Shown: positions 48,568 through 58,308, numbered from the stretch's first letter. The stretch: DNA of 64,000 nt from Rappaport israeli (GCF_001888055.1 NZ_LXHZ01000016.1:1-64000), one strand, 5' to 3'. The notes: generated from the letters alone by a model not told the origin. Numbers and translations: made by a program.

Positions 48568-48900
48568 ATGTATCTTACAGATAAATTAAATTTGACTAGC
48601 ACCATATTTAATTTATCCATAACCAATTACGCAAAAGCATTGGTATGTGGCATTTCACCCAATCATTATCGTTTTGTGAGGCATCAGATTGATAAAATTT
48701 TAAACAAAGAGAATGATACTTTGGATTTATACAATCCTATCGGCTGTTGGAATCCAACTTTTAAAGCTTCTTATAATGATATTGCCATTATGGTTCAGTT
48801 ATCATTAAAAATAATTAATTTAATGATTCAAGAAAGTAATTATCAACATTTTGTCACTCAATGTGATGATAATCTTAATTTAAAGGTTGAGAGGTTTTAA
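48568..48900 (+). pseudogene. ThiF/E1-like protein, C-terminal remnant
   Basis: 110 residues left of a larger gene cut by IS1016. LYNPIGCWNPTFKASYNDIA followed by a helix (MVQLSLKIINLMIQES) resembles the end of E1/ThiF adenylyltransferases found with JAB peptidases in bacterial ubiquitin-like systems; the ATP and catalytic Cys regions are missing. The identification rests mainly on this motif and on the neighbour. Stop and next start overlap (TAATG). Confidence 0.45.
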
Positions 48901-49361
48901 TGATTGTGAAAAAATACAAAAACCTACAACTTTATGTTGAATGTACATTAATTGAATTAATGGCGAATTTAGCGATTTATCATTATCCAAATGATAATGG
49001 TGGATTTCTTTTAGGTTACTACTCTGACAACCTTACTAAGTTGTATATCAAAGATTTTTTATTGATTGATAAATACGACAGCTCACCTGTTGGGTTTAAG
49101 CGTGAATTAAATTTAAAAGTTCATAATTTTGAAAAGATATTCCGAGAAACTGGATTGTATTATATAGGCGAATGGCACAGTCACCCCAATGCAACAGCGT
49201 GGTACAGTTTAACAGATTTACAAGCAATGGATAGCATTGCTTCTTGCAATACGGTTCAGCTCCATAATCCCATTCTGCTTATTTTAAGCATGTCCAGTAA
49301 TAAATTATTAGATTTTAATTTTTTTCTTTTTGATGAAGGTAGGTTAGCTGTTTATGAATAA
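48900..49361 (+). CDS. JAMM/JAB (MPN) metallopeptidase, deubiquitinase-like
   Basis: 153 residues. The zinc signature GEWHSHPNATAWYSLTDLQAM gives HxH and the later Asp of JAMM (H-x-H-x(10)-D, here with Ser-x-x-Asp), and the upstream Glu is likely in NGGFLLGYY or GEWH. In bacterial conjugation-like systems such proteases remove a modifier from its target or trim it. Overlaps both neighbours (TAATG before, 8 bases after), so one transcript. Low-G+C codon use. Intact. Confidence 0.85.
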   Translation: MIVKKYKNLQLYVECTLIELMANLAIYHYPNDNGGFLLGYYSDNLTKLYIKDFLLIDKYDSSPVGFKRELNLKVHNFEKIFRETGLYYIGEWHSHPNATAWYSLTDLQAMDSIASCNTVQLHNPILLILSMSSNKLLDFNFFLFDEGRLAVYE

Positions 49362-50184
49362 TGTTGATTTATTAGCCTTGTTTCGTGGTATGCAAGGGCA
49401 AATGCAAAGCCAATTAAGTACCAATCGTGAATTTATTCATCATCCAGGCTCAAAAGGCGATGCCTTAGAAAATGCTTGGATTGAATGGTTGCAAAGTTAT
49501 TTACCAAATCGTTATAGTGTAGATAAAGCGATTGTAATTGATTACCACGGAAATACCAGTGACCAAATTGATATTGTCATTTATGATAATTGGTTTACAC
49601 CATTTATTTTTAATCAAAATGGCTTTAAGTATATTCCTGCTGAAGGAGTGTATGCTGTTTTTGAAGTAAAACCTGATATTCAGGGTAATGTTGGTGATAT
49701 TAATTACATTAAATATGCAGGACAAAAAATTGCCAGTGTCAGAAGATTGGATCGCACATCAACATCAATGATTAATTCGGGACAAAAGCTACCTGCTCGT
49801 CCACTGACAAAAATCATTGGTGGAATTTTAACCACCACCAATTCTTTTACACATAATAACAATGATACTATTGAAAAGCACATCAAGTCTTTAACCGATT
49901 TAGAGGGAATTGATTTGGGTTGCATTGTGGATTATGGTAATTTCTTTGTACAATATATAGGAGAAGAAGATATCAATGAGAAAGTAGATTTTAGAAAACG
50001 CATCTGTGATTATTATCATAATCGGACTTTTCAATCATTGGAATTTAGCCAGCCTGAAAATTCATTAATCACTTTCTTTATGCAATTGACACGTTATTTG
50101 CAACAAGCAATCGGAACAGTGCCTGCTATTGATTTACAGGCATATATGAATACGATTGGAGAAAAAATTGACAATAAAATTTAA
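49354..50184 (+). CDS. DUF6602-like protein with probable PD-(D/E)XK nuclease core
   Basis: 276 residues. HHPGSKGDALENAWIEWL, SDQIDIVIYDNW (acidic metal ligand) and YAVFEVKPDI (ExK) form the order expected for a PD-(D/E)XK nuclease: helix with Glu, then D, then ExK. The overall appearance matches what I remember as DUF6602. The C-terminal half is helical and has no known motif. Translationally coupled to the JAB gene. Followed by a terminator. Confidence 0.65.
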   Translation: MNNVDLLALFRGMQGQMQSQLSTNREFIHHPGSKGDALENAWIEWLQSYLPNRYSVDKAIVIDYHGNTSDQIDIVIYDNWFTPFIFNQNGFKYIPAEGVYAVFEVKPDIQGNVGDINYIKYAGQKIASVRRLDRTSTSMINSGQKLPARPLTKIIGGILTTTNSFTHNNNDTIEKHIKSLTDLEGIDLGCIVDYGNFFVQYIGEEDINEKVDFRKRICDYYHNRTFQSLEFSQPENSLITFFMQLTRYLQQAIGTVPAIDLQAYMNTIGEKIDNKI

Positions 50185-50238
50185 GCTAAACTTATTGATT
50201 ATCATCAGTATTTTTGATTATATAATATTGTTCTAAAT

Positions 50239-50272
50239 AAAAACACCGTTTCCAACTCTGAAAACGGTGTTT
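50239..50272. terminator. Terminator after the nuclease gene
   Basis: AAAACACCGTTT / AAACGGTGTTT with a 9-base loop, with short A- and T-runs; closes the JAB operon and the truncated alcohol dehydrogenase gene opposite it. Confidence 0.82.
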
Positions 50273-50294
50273 CCCTACTCCCCACAAAACAGTA

Positions 50295-50942
50295 TTACCC
50301 CTTCAAACTCGCCATATCAATCACAAAACGATATTTCACATCGCTTTTTTGCATACGCTCATAGGCGGTGTTAATGTCTTGCATATCAATCATTTCCACA
50401 TCTGGCACGATATTATGCTCGGCACAAAAATCCAACATTTCTTGGGTCTCGGCAATACCGCCAATCACAGATGCGGCAATGCTACGGCGACCCATAATCA
50501 TCGGCACGGTGTTAATGGTTTGTTCCAGCTCGCCCACCAAACCGACCAGCACCAGCGTACCGTCCAAGGCAAGTGTCGGTACATAGGGCTTTAAATCGTG
50601 GGTGTATGGCACGGTGTCAATGATGACATCAAAGGTGTTTGCCACCTCAAACGTCTGACCCTCATCGGTGGACAGCACCACACGACTCGCCCCCAAGCGG
50701 TAAGCGTCATCGGATTTGCCAAGCGAACGGGTAAAGAGCGTAACTTCCGCCCCCATAGCATGAGCAAGTTTGACCGCCATATGCCCCAGTCCGCCCAGTC
50801 CGACCACGCCCACTTTGGTGCCTTTGCCGACTTTCCAATGACGCAGGGGCGAGTATGTGGTAATGCCTGCACACAGTAGCGGGGCGACCGCTTGGGTGTC
50901 TAGGTTTTCGGATACTTTTAACACAAAATCTTCGCTCACCAC
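50295..50942 (-). pseudogene. Zinc-type alcohol dehydrogenase, C-terminal part only
   Basis: 215 residues: VAPLLCAGITTYSPLRHW, the NADP motif VGVVGLGGLGHMAVKLAHAMGA, and a normal C-terminus. This is the YahK-type medium-chain alcohol/aldehyde dehydrogenase from about residue 135 on. The N-terminal zinc-binding domain is absent; codons before GTG 50942 lead straight back into the nitroreductase stop. Not catalytically competent as it stands. Confidence 0.88.
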
Positions 50943-50954
50943 GAGAGAATGTAT

Positions 50955-51613
50955 TTACTCTACAAACTTCACAACTTGCTCAAAAGTTTTGCGTGCTTTG
51001 GGTTTAATCTCTTTATCACGATAGCCAAATGTTACCATGACCGACACCGCCCACTCATTTGGGTCAAACAAACCCTCATCTGCCAAAAGCTGGTTCACTT
51101 CCTTATAAGCAAAACCCTCAATCGGACAAGAGTCCACACCAATCATGGCAGCCCCTGTCATCATATTGGCAAGTGCGATGTAGGTTTGTTTGCTTGCCCA
51201 GTCATACAGACTGCGTTCGCTGTCCAAAATGGCGATGTCTTGTTCTTGGAATTTTTGGTACACCTCCAATGCTTTGGCACGGTCATTACCCATAAGCCTC
51301 GTCTGTCCATGATTTCACCAAAATAAGGCGTGTCATAACGGGCATTTTTCTTGGCAAGTATGGCAACAATGTGGCTTGATGTTTCCATGGTCGGAATGCC
51401 CCAACAGTAAGGCTTTAACTTTTGGCGTAAATCGGCATTTTGTAACACCAAAAATTGCCAAGGTTCAGACCCTACCGAGCTTGGGGATAAGCGACCCAAT
51501 TCCAAAATATAGTTAAAATCATCGGCAGGAATTTTCTTATTGCCGTCATACGAGCGAGTAGACACACGATAATGAAAGGCGTTTAAAACATCATCTTTGT
51601 TAAAAAATTGCAT
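50955..51613 (-). CDS. NfsB-type nitroreductase
   Basis: FMN-dependent NAD(P)H oxidoreductase: FHYRVSTRSYDGNKKI (FMN Arg/Ser), GRLSPSSVGSEPWQFLVLQN, MTGAAMIGVDSCPIEGF, and VSVMVTFGYR near the end. One frameshift at about 51293 (AA read as A): corrected, RRGLMGNDRAKALEVYQ is continuous. About 219 residues. Start at 51613 with GGAGC upstream. Ends 12 bases before the dehydrogenase fragment. Confidence 0.9.
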
Positions 51614-51719
51614 GGTAAGCTCCAAAATAATGAATGATTATGACAATGTATCTAAACACGATTTTAAGCATGATTAAACAGCCCAAACCGCCCAAAAATA
51701 CTGTTCATTGCTAAAAAAT

Positions 51720-52781
51720 TTACACAAACCCACGCTCATATTGTCTGGGCACAAACTGCACCTCTTTGCCATCTGAGCGGTTTTGCTGATACTGGGCGTT
51801 TAGCACCCAATATGGGTCTCGAAGCAGCCCACGACCTATCGCCACAAGGTCGGCATCGCCCACGCCAAGCACATGGTCAGCCACGGCAGGGTCATCTAGC
51901 ATGCCCACAGCAATCACAGGTTTGCCTGTGGCGTGTTTGACTTTGCGAGCCAGTGCCACCTGATAGCCTGCATAAAACTCAGGGTGCTTGCCCTCACACA
52001 ATACGCCATCGCCGCCGCCGCTGACATGAAACACATCTGCCCCAGCTGTTGAGAAGCGTTTGGCAATCTCCACACCATAATCACTGTCAAAGCCGTTTTC
52101 GCCATACTCTTGGGCAGAGATACGCACGATTAGGGGCATCTCATCAGGCATGACGGCACGAACAGCGTGAATGACTTGCTCGCCAAACAATAGGTGGTCT
52201 TGTCCGTATTCATCGCTTCGTTGGTTGGATTTGGGTGCACAAAACTGGTGAATCAAATAGCCGTGGGCGGCGTGAAGCTCAATCGCATCAAAGCCTGCAT
52301 TCACCGCTCTTTTGACAGAGTCGGCAAATGCTTGTACCAATGCTTTTATCTCGTCAATGCTCAGCTGCCTTGGGGTGATGAGATTTTGCCCAGCATAGTC
52401 AAGCTCACCATAGTGAATGGCAGACGGGGCAACGGCATTTGGCTCATCTTGGGCTTTACGGCCTGCATGGGCGATTTGAATGCCAATTTTCGCCCCTTGT
52501 GCATGCACGCTGTCCACCAATTTTTTAAACGCTTGTTCTTGCTCATCATTCCAAAGCCCCAAACAGTTCGCCGTAATGCGACCATTGGCAGCGACATTGG
52601 TCATCTCAACGATAATGAGGCCCACACCGCCCACCGCTCGGCTGGTGTAATGGAGCAAATGCCAGTCATTTGGCACACCGTCCGTGGCAGAATATTGGCA
52701 CATTGGGGGCATGACAATGCGGTTTTTTAATTTAAGATTTTTTAGGCTGATGGGGTTTAGGATTTTGCGAAATGTTGCCAT
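51720..52781 (-). CDS. NADH:flavin oxidoreductase, Old Yellow Enzyme family (YqjM/NamA type)
   Basis: 353-residue FMN enzyme reducing activated C=C bonds. RIVMPPMCQYSATDG (Cys26-type of YqjM), HAGRKA, ELHAAHGYLIHQF (His-Ala-Ala-His substrate site), VGMLDDPAVADHVL, GRGLLRDPYW. Intact. Divergent from the LysR gene with an 86-base shared promoter region, suggesting control by it. Confidence 0.94.
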   Translation of the reverse strand: MATFRKILNPISLKNLKLKNRIVMPPMCQYSATDGVPNDWHLLHYTSRAVGGVGLIIVEMTNVAANGRITANCLGLWNDEQEQAFKKLVDSVHAQGAKIGIQIAHAGRKAQDEPNAVAPSAIHYGELDYAGQNLITPRQLSIDEIKALVQAFADSVKRAVNAGFDAIELHAAHGYLIHQFCAPKSNQRSDEYGQDHLLFGEQVIHAVRAVMPDEMPLIVRISAQEYGENGFDSDYGVEIAKRFSTAGADVFHVSGGGDGVLCEGKHPEFYAGYQVALARKVKHATGKPVIAVGMLDDPAVADHVLGVGDADLVAIGRGLLRDPYWVLNAQYQQNRSDGKEVQFVPRQYERGFV

Positions 52782-52867
52782 GAGTTTTCTCGGTGTTTAA
52801 GATGATGATATTCTGGGGAATTTGTTTTATTATTTCAAATTGATTATTGTGATAAGTAGATATAACC

Positions 52868-53761
52868 ATGACCGATATCCGAACCCTAGACCTAAACCTA
52901 TTAAAAGCCTTTGTTGTGCTCTTAGATGAGTGCAACGTCAGCCGTTCAGCACAGCGACTGTCCATCACCCAACCTGCGATGAGTGGGATTTTAAATCGCC
53001 TGCGAGAGAGTTTTAATGACCCGTTATTTGTGCGGGTTCAGCACGGCATGCAGCCCACAGATAGGGCGATTGAGCTTGGGCATGTCGCTCGGCGTGTCTT
53101 AGAAGAGATAAGCGGCATGCTTGCCCCGCCCAAACTAGAACCTGCCAATTTGTCCATGACCTTACGTATTGGGGCGATGGATTATGTGCAACAAATCATC
53201 GCTTTGCCCTTGATTTTAAGGCTAAGACGGCTTGCTCCGAATGTCAAAGTTGCCTTATTGCCTGTGCAAGGGCAAAACATCAAGACTTTGTTTGATAAAA
53301 ACGCCATTGATTTGGCACTGGTTGGGCAGCATCACATCAGTGATGACATGCCTCAAATGCGATTATATGAAGAGCATTATGTTTGTGTGATGAGCAAAAT
53401 GCACCCCATGGCAAACACCACTTTAACGCTTGATGAGTTTTGCAAATTGCCCTTTGCCATGCTCTCTTATAATGGTGGCGAGTTTCGTGGAGCAACTGAC
53501 ATTGCCTTACAAAAGTTGGGGCGAAAACGCAAAGTGATGGTGTCGGTAGACCACATCTCGCTACTGCCACAGCTGTTGAATGATTCAGATTTGGTGGCAG
53601 TATTGCCCAAGCACCTTGCCCAAAGATTGCCAAATGTACGCCTACAAAATCCACCCATCGCCATTGATGGTTTTACCATCATGATGACATGGCACGAACG
53701 CACCGAACACGACATGGCTCATCGCTGGCTGAGAAATATTGTGTTGGAAGTGCTGAAATAA
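52868..53761 (+). CDS. LysR-family transcriptional regulator
   Basis: 297 residues. N-terminal helix-turn-helix LDLNLLKAFVVLLDECNVSRSAQRLSIT (split by position) with QPAMSGILNRLR as recognition helix; substrate-binding domain from about residue 95. Likely controls the divergent flavin oxidoreductase and perhaps the nitroreductase behind it. The 52782-52867 gap contains imperfect A+T-rich dyads around TTATTATTTCAAATTG that could be the operator. Confidence 0.92.
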   Translation: MTDIRTLDLNLLKAFVVLLDECNVSRSAQRLSITQPAMSGILNRLRESFNDPLFVRVQHGMQPTDRAIELGHVARRVLEEISGMLAPPKLEPANLSMTLRIGAMDYVQQIIALPLILRLRRLAPNVKVALLPVQGQNIKTLFDKNAIDLALVGQHHISDDMPQMRLYEEHYVCVMSKMHPMANTTLTLDEFCKLPFAMLSYNGGEFRGATDIALQKLGRKRKVMVSVDHISLLPQLLNDSDLVAVLPKHLAQRLPNVRLQNPPIAIDGFTIMMTWHERTEHDMAHRWLRNIVLEVLK

Positions 53762-53806
53762 ATTCAAGTTTGGGAATAAATATGAGAAATCTGCATGACG
53801 ATGAAA

Positions 53807-53914
53807 TATAGTCGGAGAAGTGAAAAAGTAGTACAAGGCGGCGAGCCGCAGACAGTACAGATAGTACGGCAAGGCGAGCCAACGCCGTAATACTTTTTCA
53901 ATTCTTCGACTATA
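53807..53914. mobile_element. Correia-like repeat-enclosed MITE, copy 2
   Basis: 108 bases, same length and orientation as copy 1 at 46775-46882 and differing at one base near the left terminal repeat (GAAGTGAAAA instead of GAAGTGGAAA). TA at both ends. Lies between the LysR gene and the Ter cluster. Confidence 0.9.
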
Positions 53915-53931
53915 CAAGAAATACATACTTT

Positions 53932-54668
53932 TTAATGCTTTATCGCAGCGCTGATTTGGCTGCCTTGCGGTGTAATCAGATAATCGCAGCAATGCATGAA
54001 GCAAGGTCGATTAAGCTGTCGCCCATGCCGATGCACATCAAATCAGGGTCTTGCGTGCGGAAGCGGCGCAGGAGTTCTTCAACGGCTTGGGATTTGTCCA
54101 GCCACGGCGGCAGTACGGCAAGATTATTGGCATTGAGGTGTAATTGTTCTGCGGGCAGTAGTTGGCTACGCAGGCAGGCGGCGGCTTGCTCCAGATGCAC
54201 TTGATGTTGGCTGCGCGATTTGACAAGCAGGTAAAAGCTAATGCCCATATCGCTGATGAGGCGGATATGCAGGTCGTCATAAAGGGTGGTGGGTAGTTGC
54301 CGCAGGCTGTCGGCAAGTGTCTTTAAGCGGCTGTGGCTGCCGCGGGCAGCATTTTCGCTGCGTTGAAACCAGTCTTCGTCAATACTGCCGTTGGGCAGCA
54401 AAATGATGCCGCCGTAATTGATAACGGCATGATGTTTAAAGGCAATATTCACGCGGCGAAAGCTGTCCAAATTGCGTGCGGTAACCGGTATGAGGCGGCT
54501 GTGTGTCAGCCAATGTTGCAGCCATTGCTGCTGTTTGCGGTCGGCGTAGGAAATGGGGCTGCCGTTTTGCAAAAAGGCGAGGGCTTGGCTGTCGGCGGTC
54601 GGGGATTTCTTGCGGCAGCTGTTAAACAGAGTGTCGTCTAAATCGGTAAATAAAATGATGCTGCTCAT
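53932..54668 (-). CDS. HAD-superfamily phosphatase of the Ter cluster
   Basis: ILFTDLDDTLFNSCRKK is HAD motif I (nucleophile Asp); VTARNLDSF is motif II-like; CIGMGDSLIDLA is motif IV. In Ter gene clusters such phosphatases accompany a phosphoribosyltransferase in making an unknown nucleoside-like compound. One base is lost near 53985; corrected, the end becomes FMHCCDYLITPQGSQ...AAIKH at 53932. About 245 residues. Start overlaps the phosphoribosyltransferase stop (ATGA). Confidence 0.83.
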
Positions 54669-55776
54669 AGGAATTCCAGTCGGATGAGTTGCGCGCCCAG
54701 TTCTGCGGCACAGGCGCTAAGCGCCGAATTTGCCGCATGCTCATGGCAGATATAGATGCGATCATAGCAATCGGGGGCGGCGAGATTGTAGAGGTAATAG
54801 GGGATGCCCTCGTCATAAGGGTCGGCAAAGGCGCGTTTGTGTTGCAGGATGTTCCAGACTTGCGCGGGCGAGCGGGTGCTGGATTGCAGAAAAATCGCGC
54901 CGCGCTTTGGGCGGCAAGCCCCTGCGCAAAAAGGGCGGCAGGGTGGATGTATTCGCCTGTGCCTAGTACCAGAACGCGTTCGCCGCTGCGGTGGGCGGCG
55001 GCATAATGGGCGATTTGCTCGGGATTGATGTGCAAGGGACGATCTATGCCCGTGCGTCCGCAGCCGCTGTCGATGATTTGCGGTGCTTCCTGGCTTTGGG
55101 CTGCCGCCGCAGGCGCCGTGTCAGCAATCGAGGGATGCGGCGTAAAGTGCCAGTCGCCCTGCAAGAGGCTGTGGCGCTGAATGTCTGGCGTGCCTTGTCG
55201 GCAAAAATCGGTCAGACAGAGCCAATGCTGCTCGAGCGGCTGCGGCAAATGTCGCTGCAATGCCTGATGTAATTGCTGAAAAGTGCGCCCTGTGGAGAGC
55301 TCATCATCAATCAGCACAAGGCGCTGCGCCTGCTGAAAAAGCGCCGATAGCCGCGGCGATGCGGGCAGATGCAGTAATTGACGGCTGGCGTGGCTGTGGC
55401 TTTCTTCAAATTCGCAGAGGGCATGCCCTTGCGCGCGCAGGCGGCTGCTGTGCAGATATAGAGCTTGAGCCTGCGGATAGCGCTTCAGCCATGCTTCAAA
55501 GACGCCTTGGGCGAGGGCAGTGGCGGTTTCCGCCATGCCGATAAAGAGCGTGATTTTGTCTTCGGGAGCAGGGAGTTTTGCCGCAAGGGATTGATAAATA
55601 TGCCCAAGCGTTTCGGTGCCGACAGGATAATGCTTGCCCAGCACTTTGCTGACGAATAGAAAAGCGCGTTTGGGATTGTCTCGCGCGCCAATGCCGAACA
55701 GCGCATCGGGTGGCAGTTCGCTATGATGAATATTGAGTTGCAGAGTGCCGGTAGGGAGATGATGAGTTTGTTGCAT
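54665..55776 (-). CDS. Phosphoribosyltransferase with TRSP domain (Ter-associated)
   Basis: PRTase fold with the PRPP loop LVLIDDELSTGRT (acidic pair plus TGRT) at residues about 155-167, preceded by FIGMAETATALAQGV. The C-terminal part contains the TRSP signature: with a T5 run at 54890-54894 (minus strand) restored to T6, it reads RFFLQSSTRSPAQVWN and continues ILQHKRAFADPYDEG to the end at 54665. About 371 residues. Known as part of the predicted nucleoside-like biosynthesis module of Ter systems; the partner ATP-grasp enzymes are not in the window. Confidence 0.85.
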
Positions 55777-55788
55777 GGTGTTAAGAAT

Positions 55789-55820
55789 AAAAAAATTCAG
55801 ACAGGCGAAGCTGTCTGAAT
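55789..55820 (-). terminator. Terminator after the terD3 gene
   Basis: ATTCAGACAG / CTGTCTGAAT with a GCGAAG loop, followed on the minus strand by T7. Separates the TerD genes from the PRTase-HAD pair, which must be read through or have its own promoter. Confidence 0.88.
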
Positions 55821-55836
55821 GTCATCAAGTGGCGGA

Positions 55837-56415
55837 TTAGAGATGCGGCAGAATGCGCGGTACGATTTTGTCCGGTGTGGCGCCTTGGCTGTTTTCGCCG
55901 ATGGCGTGCATTTTCCATTCGCCGTTGTGGCGGTAGATTTTCGCCATGATTTGCGCGGTGTGCTTGCCTTGCGCGGAGAGGTTGTAGCGCGCGATTTCCT
56001 GTCCGTTTTGTCCGTTGATGAGGCGGCAATAGGCGTTTTCCACTTTGCTGAAATCTTGTCCGGTGTAGTTGCTGACGGTAAAGACCAAGGTTTTGATATG
56101 CGCGGGAATGCGCGTGAGGGCTACCGCGATTTGCTCGTCGTCGCCGTCGCCTTCGCCGGTGCGGTTGTCGCCGCTGTGTTGGATAGAGCCGTCTTGGCTG
56201 CGCAGTTGTCCGAAATAGACGAGATCGCGCAATTCGTTTTGCTCGTCAAATAAAAAGCAGGAGGCGTCCAAATCGATTTCGCCACCGCCGCCAAAGCCTA
56301 AAAAGCCTCTTTTTTTGACCGCATCCCAACCTAAGCCCATGACAACGCTGTTTAATTCGCCGCCCGCTTCTTTGGCAAGCGAGATTTTCTGTCCTTTTTC
56401 TAAATTGATACCCAT
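55837..56415 (-). CDS. TerD-family protein (TerZ/TerD paralog 3)
   Basis: 192 residues; calcium-binding TerD fold with EIDLDASCFLFDE and [16 protein letters not shown], the acidic loop binding Ca2+. Carries an inserted Gly-rich segment (RGFLGFGGGGEIDLD) that the other two paralogs lack, typical of TerZ-like members. C-terminus also divergent (SQGATPDKIVPRILPHL). Role: metal/stress response scaffold at the membrane, with TerC. Confidence 0.88.
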   Translation of the reverse strand: MGINLEKGQKISLAKEAGGELNSVVMGLGWDAVKKRGFLGFGGGGEIDLDASCFLFDEQNELRDLVYFGQLRSQDGSIQHSGDNRTGEGDGDDEQIAVALTRIPAHIKTLVFTVSNYTGQDFSKVENAYCRLINGQNGQEIARYNLSAQGKHTAQIMAKIYRHNGEWKMHAIGENSQGATPDKIVPRILPHL

Positions 56416-56416
56416 T

Positions 56417-57120
56417 TTAATTCCTGGATTGTGAATTCATCGCGCCCAAGGGCGTGATTTTCATATTACGCGAGCAAATAATGACTTTGCCGCTGCCGGA
56501 AAATTTCAGCACTACGCCTTCGCCGCTGGTCATGCTGTTGACGATGTTGCCCAATAGTCCGCGGCTTTGCGAGCCGGTATTGAGCGCGATTTCATAGTGC
56601 AGGCGGCTGTCCCATGCCACCACATGACCGTTGTCGATGGTTATGGGATTATCGGGGCTGACGTCAAGCGTAAATAAGGTGCCGTAGCCGCAAACGGCTA
56701 ATTGTCCTTTGCCGCTGCTTTGCCCGATGAAAAACCGCCGCTGCCGCCGAAGACGGCAGTACCGAGGCTTTGCATTTGCGCGGTTACTGCCACGCCTTCA
56801 TCGGCGGCAAGATAGGCGCCGTCGGCGATTTTATATTGCGTTTCGCCTACTTTAAGCACTTCAATCGCGCCGGGAAAATTGGGGGCGAGCAGGCAATCGC
56901 CTTTGCCGCGCACCGCTTTGATGTGCTGCTGGAAAAAGCTCTCGCCGTTGACCAATTTGCGCGCCAATGCGCTTAAAATCCCGCCCTGCATACGACCGGA
57001 AAGCGCTAAGGCGCTTTCCATCATGACCATGGCATTGCTTTCGCAGGAAATGCTTTCGCCTTGCTCGAGGCTGATATGCAGGAAGGGATCGTTTTCGCTC
57101 GTAATGCTGAAAATGCTCAT
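56417..57120 (-). CDS. AIM24/TIGR00266-family protein in the Ter cluster
   Basis: Beta-helical protein: MVMMESALALSGRMQGGIL, ARKLVNGESFFQQHIKA and DNGHVVAWDSRLHYEI are typical for the AIM24 family, which often accompanies TerD genes. A T5 run at 56730-56734 (minus) needs one more T: then GGFFIGQSSGKGQLAVCGYG joins the halves. About 235 residues. Between two terD genes with 1- and 3-base gaps. Confidence 0.85.
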
Positions 57121-57123
57121 AAA

Positions 57124-57699
57124 TTAGACGTTGACGCCGTAATTTTTTGCCAAAGGTCCTAAGCCGCCTTTAAAGCCCTGTCCGATGGCTTTGAATTTCC
57201 ATTCGCCGTTATGGCGATAAACTTCGCCGAAAATCATCGCGGTTTCCACAGAAGCGTCTTCCGATAAATCGAAACGCGCGATTTCGCTATTGCCGTCGGC
57301 ATTGATGCAGCGGATAAAGGCGCTGGAAACCATGCCGAAGTTTTGTCCGCGGGCTTCGGCATCGTGAATGGTGACGGAAATTGCGATTTTCTGTACGTCC
57401 GCCGGCACTTTGCCTAAATCGATGATGATTTGCTCGTCGTCGCCGTCGCCTTCGCCGGTGCGGTTATCGCCGGTATGTTCGACGGAGCCGTCGGCGGATT
57501 TGCTTTGATTGTAGAAAATGAAGTCGGCGTCCGAACGCACTTTGCCGCTTTCATTGAGCAAGAAGGCGCTGCCGTCCAAGTCGAAATCGGCGCCGTCGGT
57601 AGCACGCACGTCCCAGCCTAAGCCGATAATCATTTTGCTCATGCTTGGGGCTTCTTTGCTCAAGCTGACGTTACCGCCTTTTTGTAAACTAATTGCCAT
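57124..57699 (-). CDS. terD: TerD-family protein (paralog 2)
   Basis: 191 residues, intact. Start [18 protein letters not shown] is the classical TerD/TerE N-terminus; [11 protein letters not shown] and [16 protein letters not shown] form the calcium site. Close relative of the gene at 57730-58308 (tandem duplication). A GGAGAAAC stretch precedes the ATG. Confidence 0.93.
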   Translation of the reverse strand: MAISLQKGGNVSLSKEAPSMSKMIIGLGWDVRATDGADFDLDGSAFLLNESGKVRSDADFIFYNQSKSADGSVEHTGDNRTGEGDGDDEQIIIDLGKVPADVQKIAISVTIHDAEARGQNFGMVSSAFIRCINADGNSEIARFDLSEDASVETAMIFGEVYRHNGEWKFKAIGQGFKGGLGPLAKNYGVNV

Positions 57700-57729
57700 A
57701 GTGTTTCTCCTGTTAGGTTGAGTAAAAAA

Positions 57730-58308
57730 TTAACCGACATTCACGCCGTATTGCTGACACAGCGCAAGCAGACCGCCTGCATAGCCCTGCCCGATGGCGC
57801 GGAATTTCCATTCGCCATTGTGGCGGTAAACTTCGCCGAATACCATGGCGGTTTCCGTACTGTAATCTTCGGACAAATCAAAGCGCAGCGCTTCCTGTCC
57901 GTTTTCATGATTGACCAAGCGCACAAAGGCATTGCGGACTTGTCCGAAATTCTGGCGGCGGTTTTCGGCGTCGTGGATAGTGACGGTAATCAACAGCGAT
58001 TTGATGTTTGCCGGCACTTTTTCCAGCTCGACAATCAGACTTTCGTCATCGCCGTCGCCTTCACCCGTGAGGTTGTCGCCGGTGTGTTTGACCGAGCCGC
58101 AGGGCGATTGCAATTGATTGTAGAAAATGAAATGGCTGTCGGAAGGCACTTTGCCGTTCTCCGCCGTCATAAAAACGCTGGCGTCCAAATCGAAATCTTG
58201 TCCGTCGCTGCTGCGCGCGTCCCAGCCTAAGCCGATTAAAATATGCTTGAGACTGGGATCGGTTTTGCTTAGGGATACGTTTTGACCTTTGCTGAGGCTA
58301 ACTGCCAT
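57730..58308 (-). CDS. terD: TerD-family protein (paralog 1)
   Basis: 192 residues, intact. [37 protein letters not shown] and [16 protein letters not shown]; ends [16 protein letters not shown] precedes the ATG. Together with paralog 2 it resembles the TerD/TerE pair of tellurite-resistance operons; which is D or E cannot be fixed. Confidence 0.93.
   Translation of the reverse strand: MAVSLSKGQNVSLSKTDPSLKHILIGLGWDARSSDGQDFDLDASVFMTAENGKVPSDSHFIFYNQLQSPCGSVKHTGDNLTGEGDGDDESLIVELEKVPANIKSLLITVTIHDAENRRQNFGQVRNAFVRLVNHENGQEALRFDLSEDYSTETAMVFGEVYRHNGEWKFRAIGQGYAGGLLALCQQYGVNVG

Noticed and set aside
55789-55820. Neisseria-type DNA uptake sequence
   Set aside because: CTGTCTGAAT resembles the neisserial core TCTGAA, but it occurs as a single terminator stem and I do not see repeated copies of it as an uptake word elsewhere.
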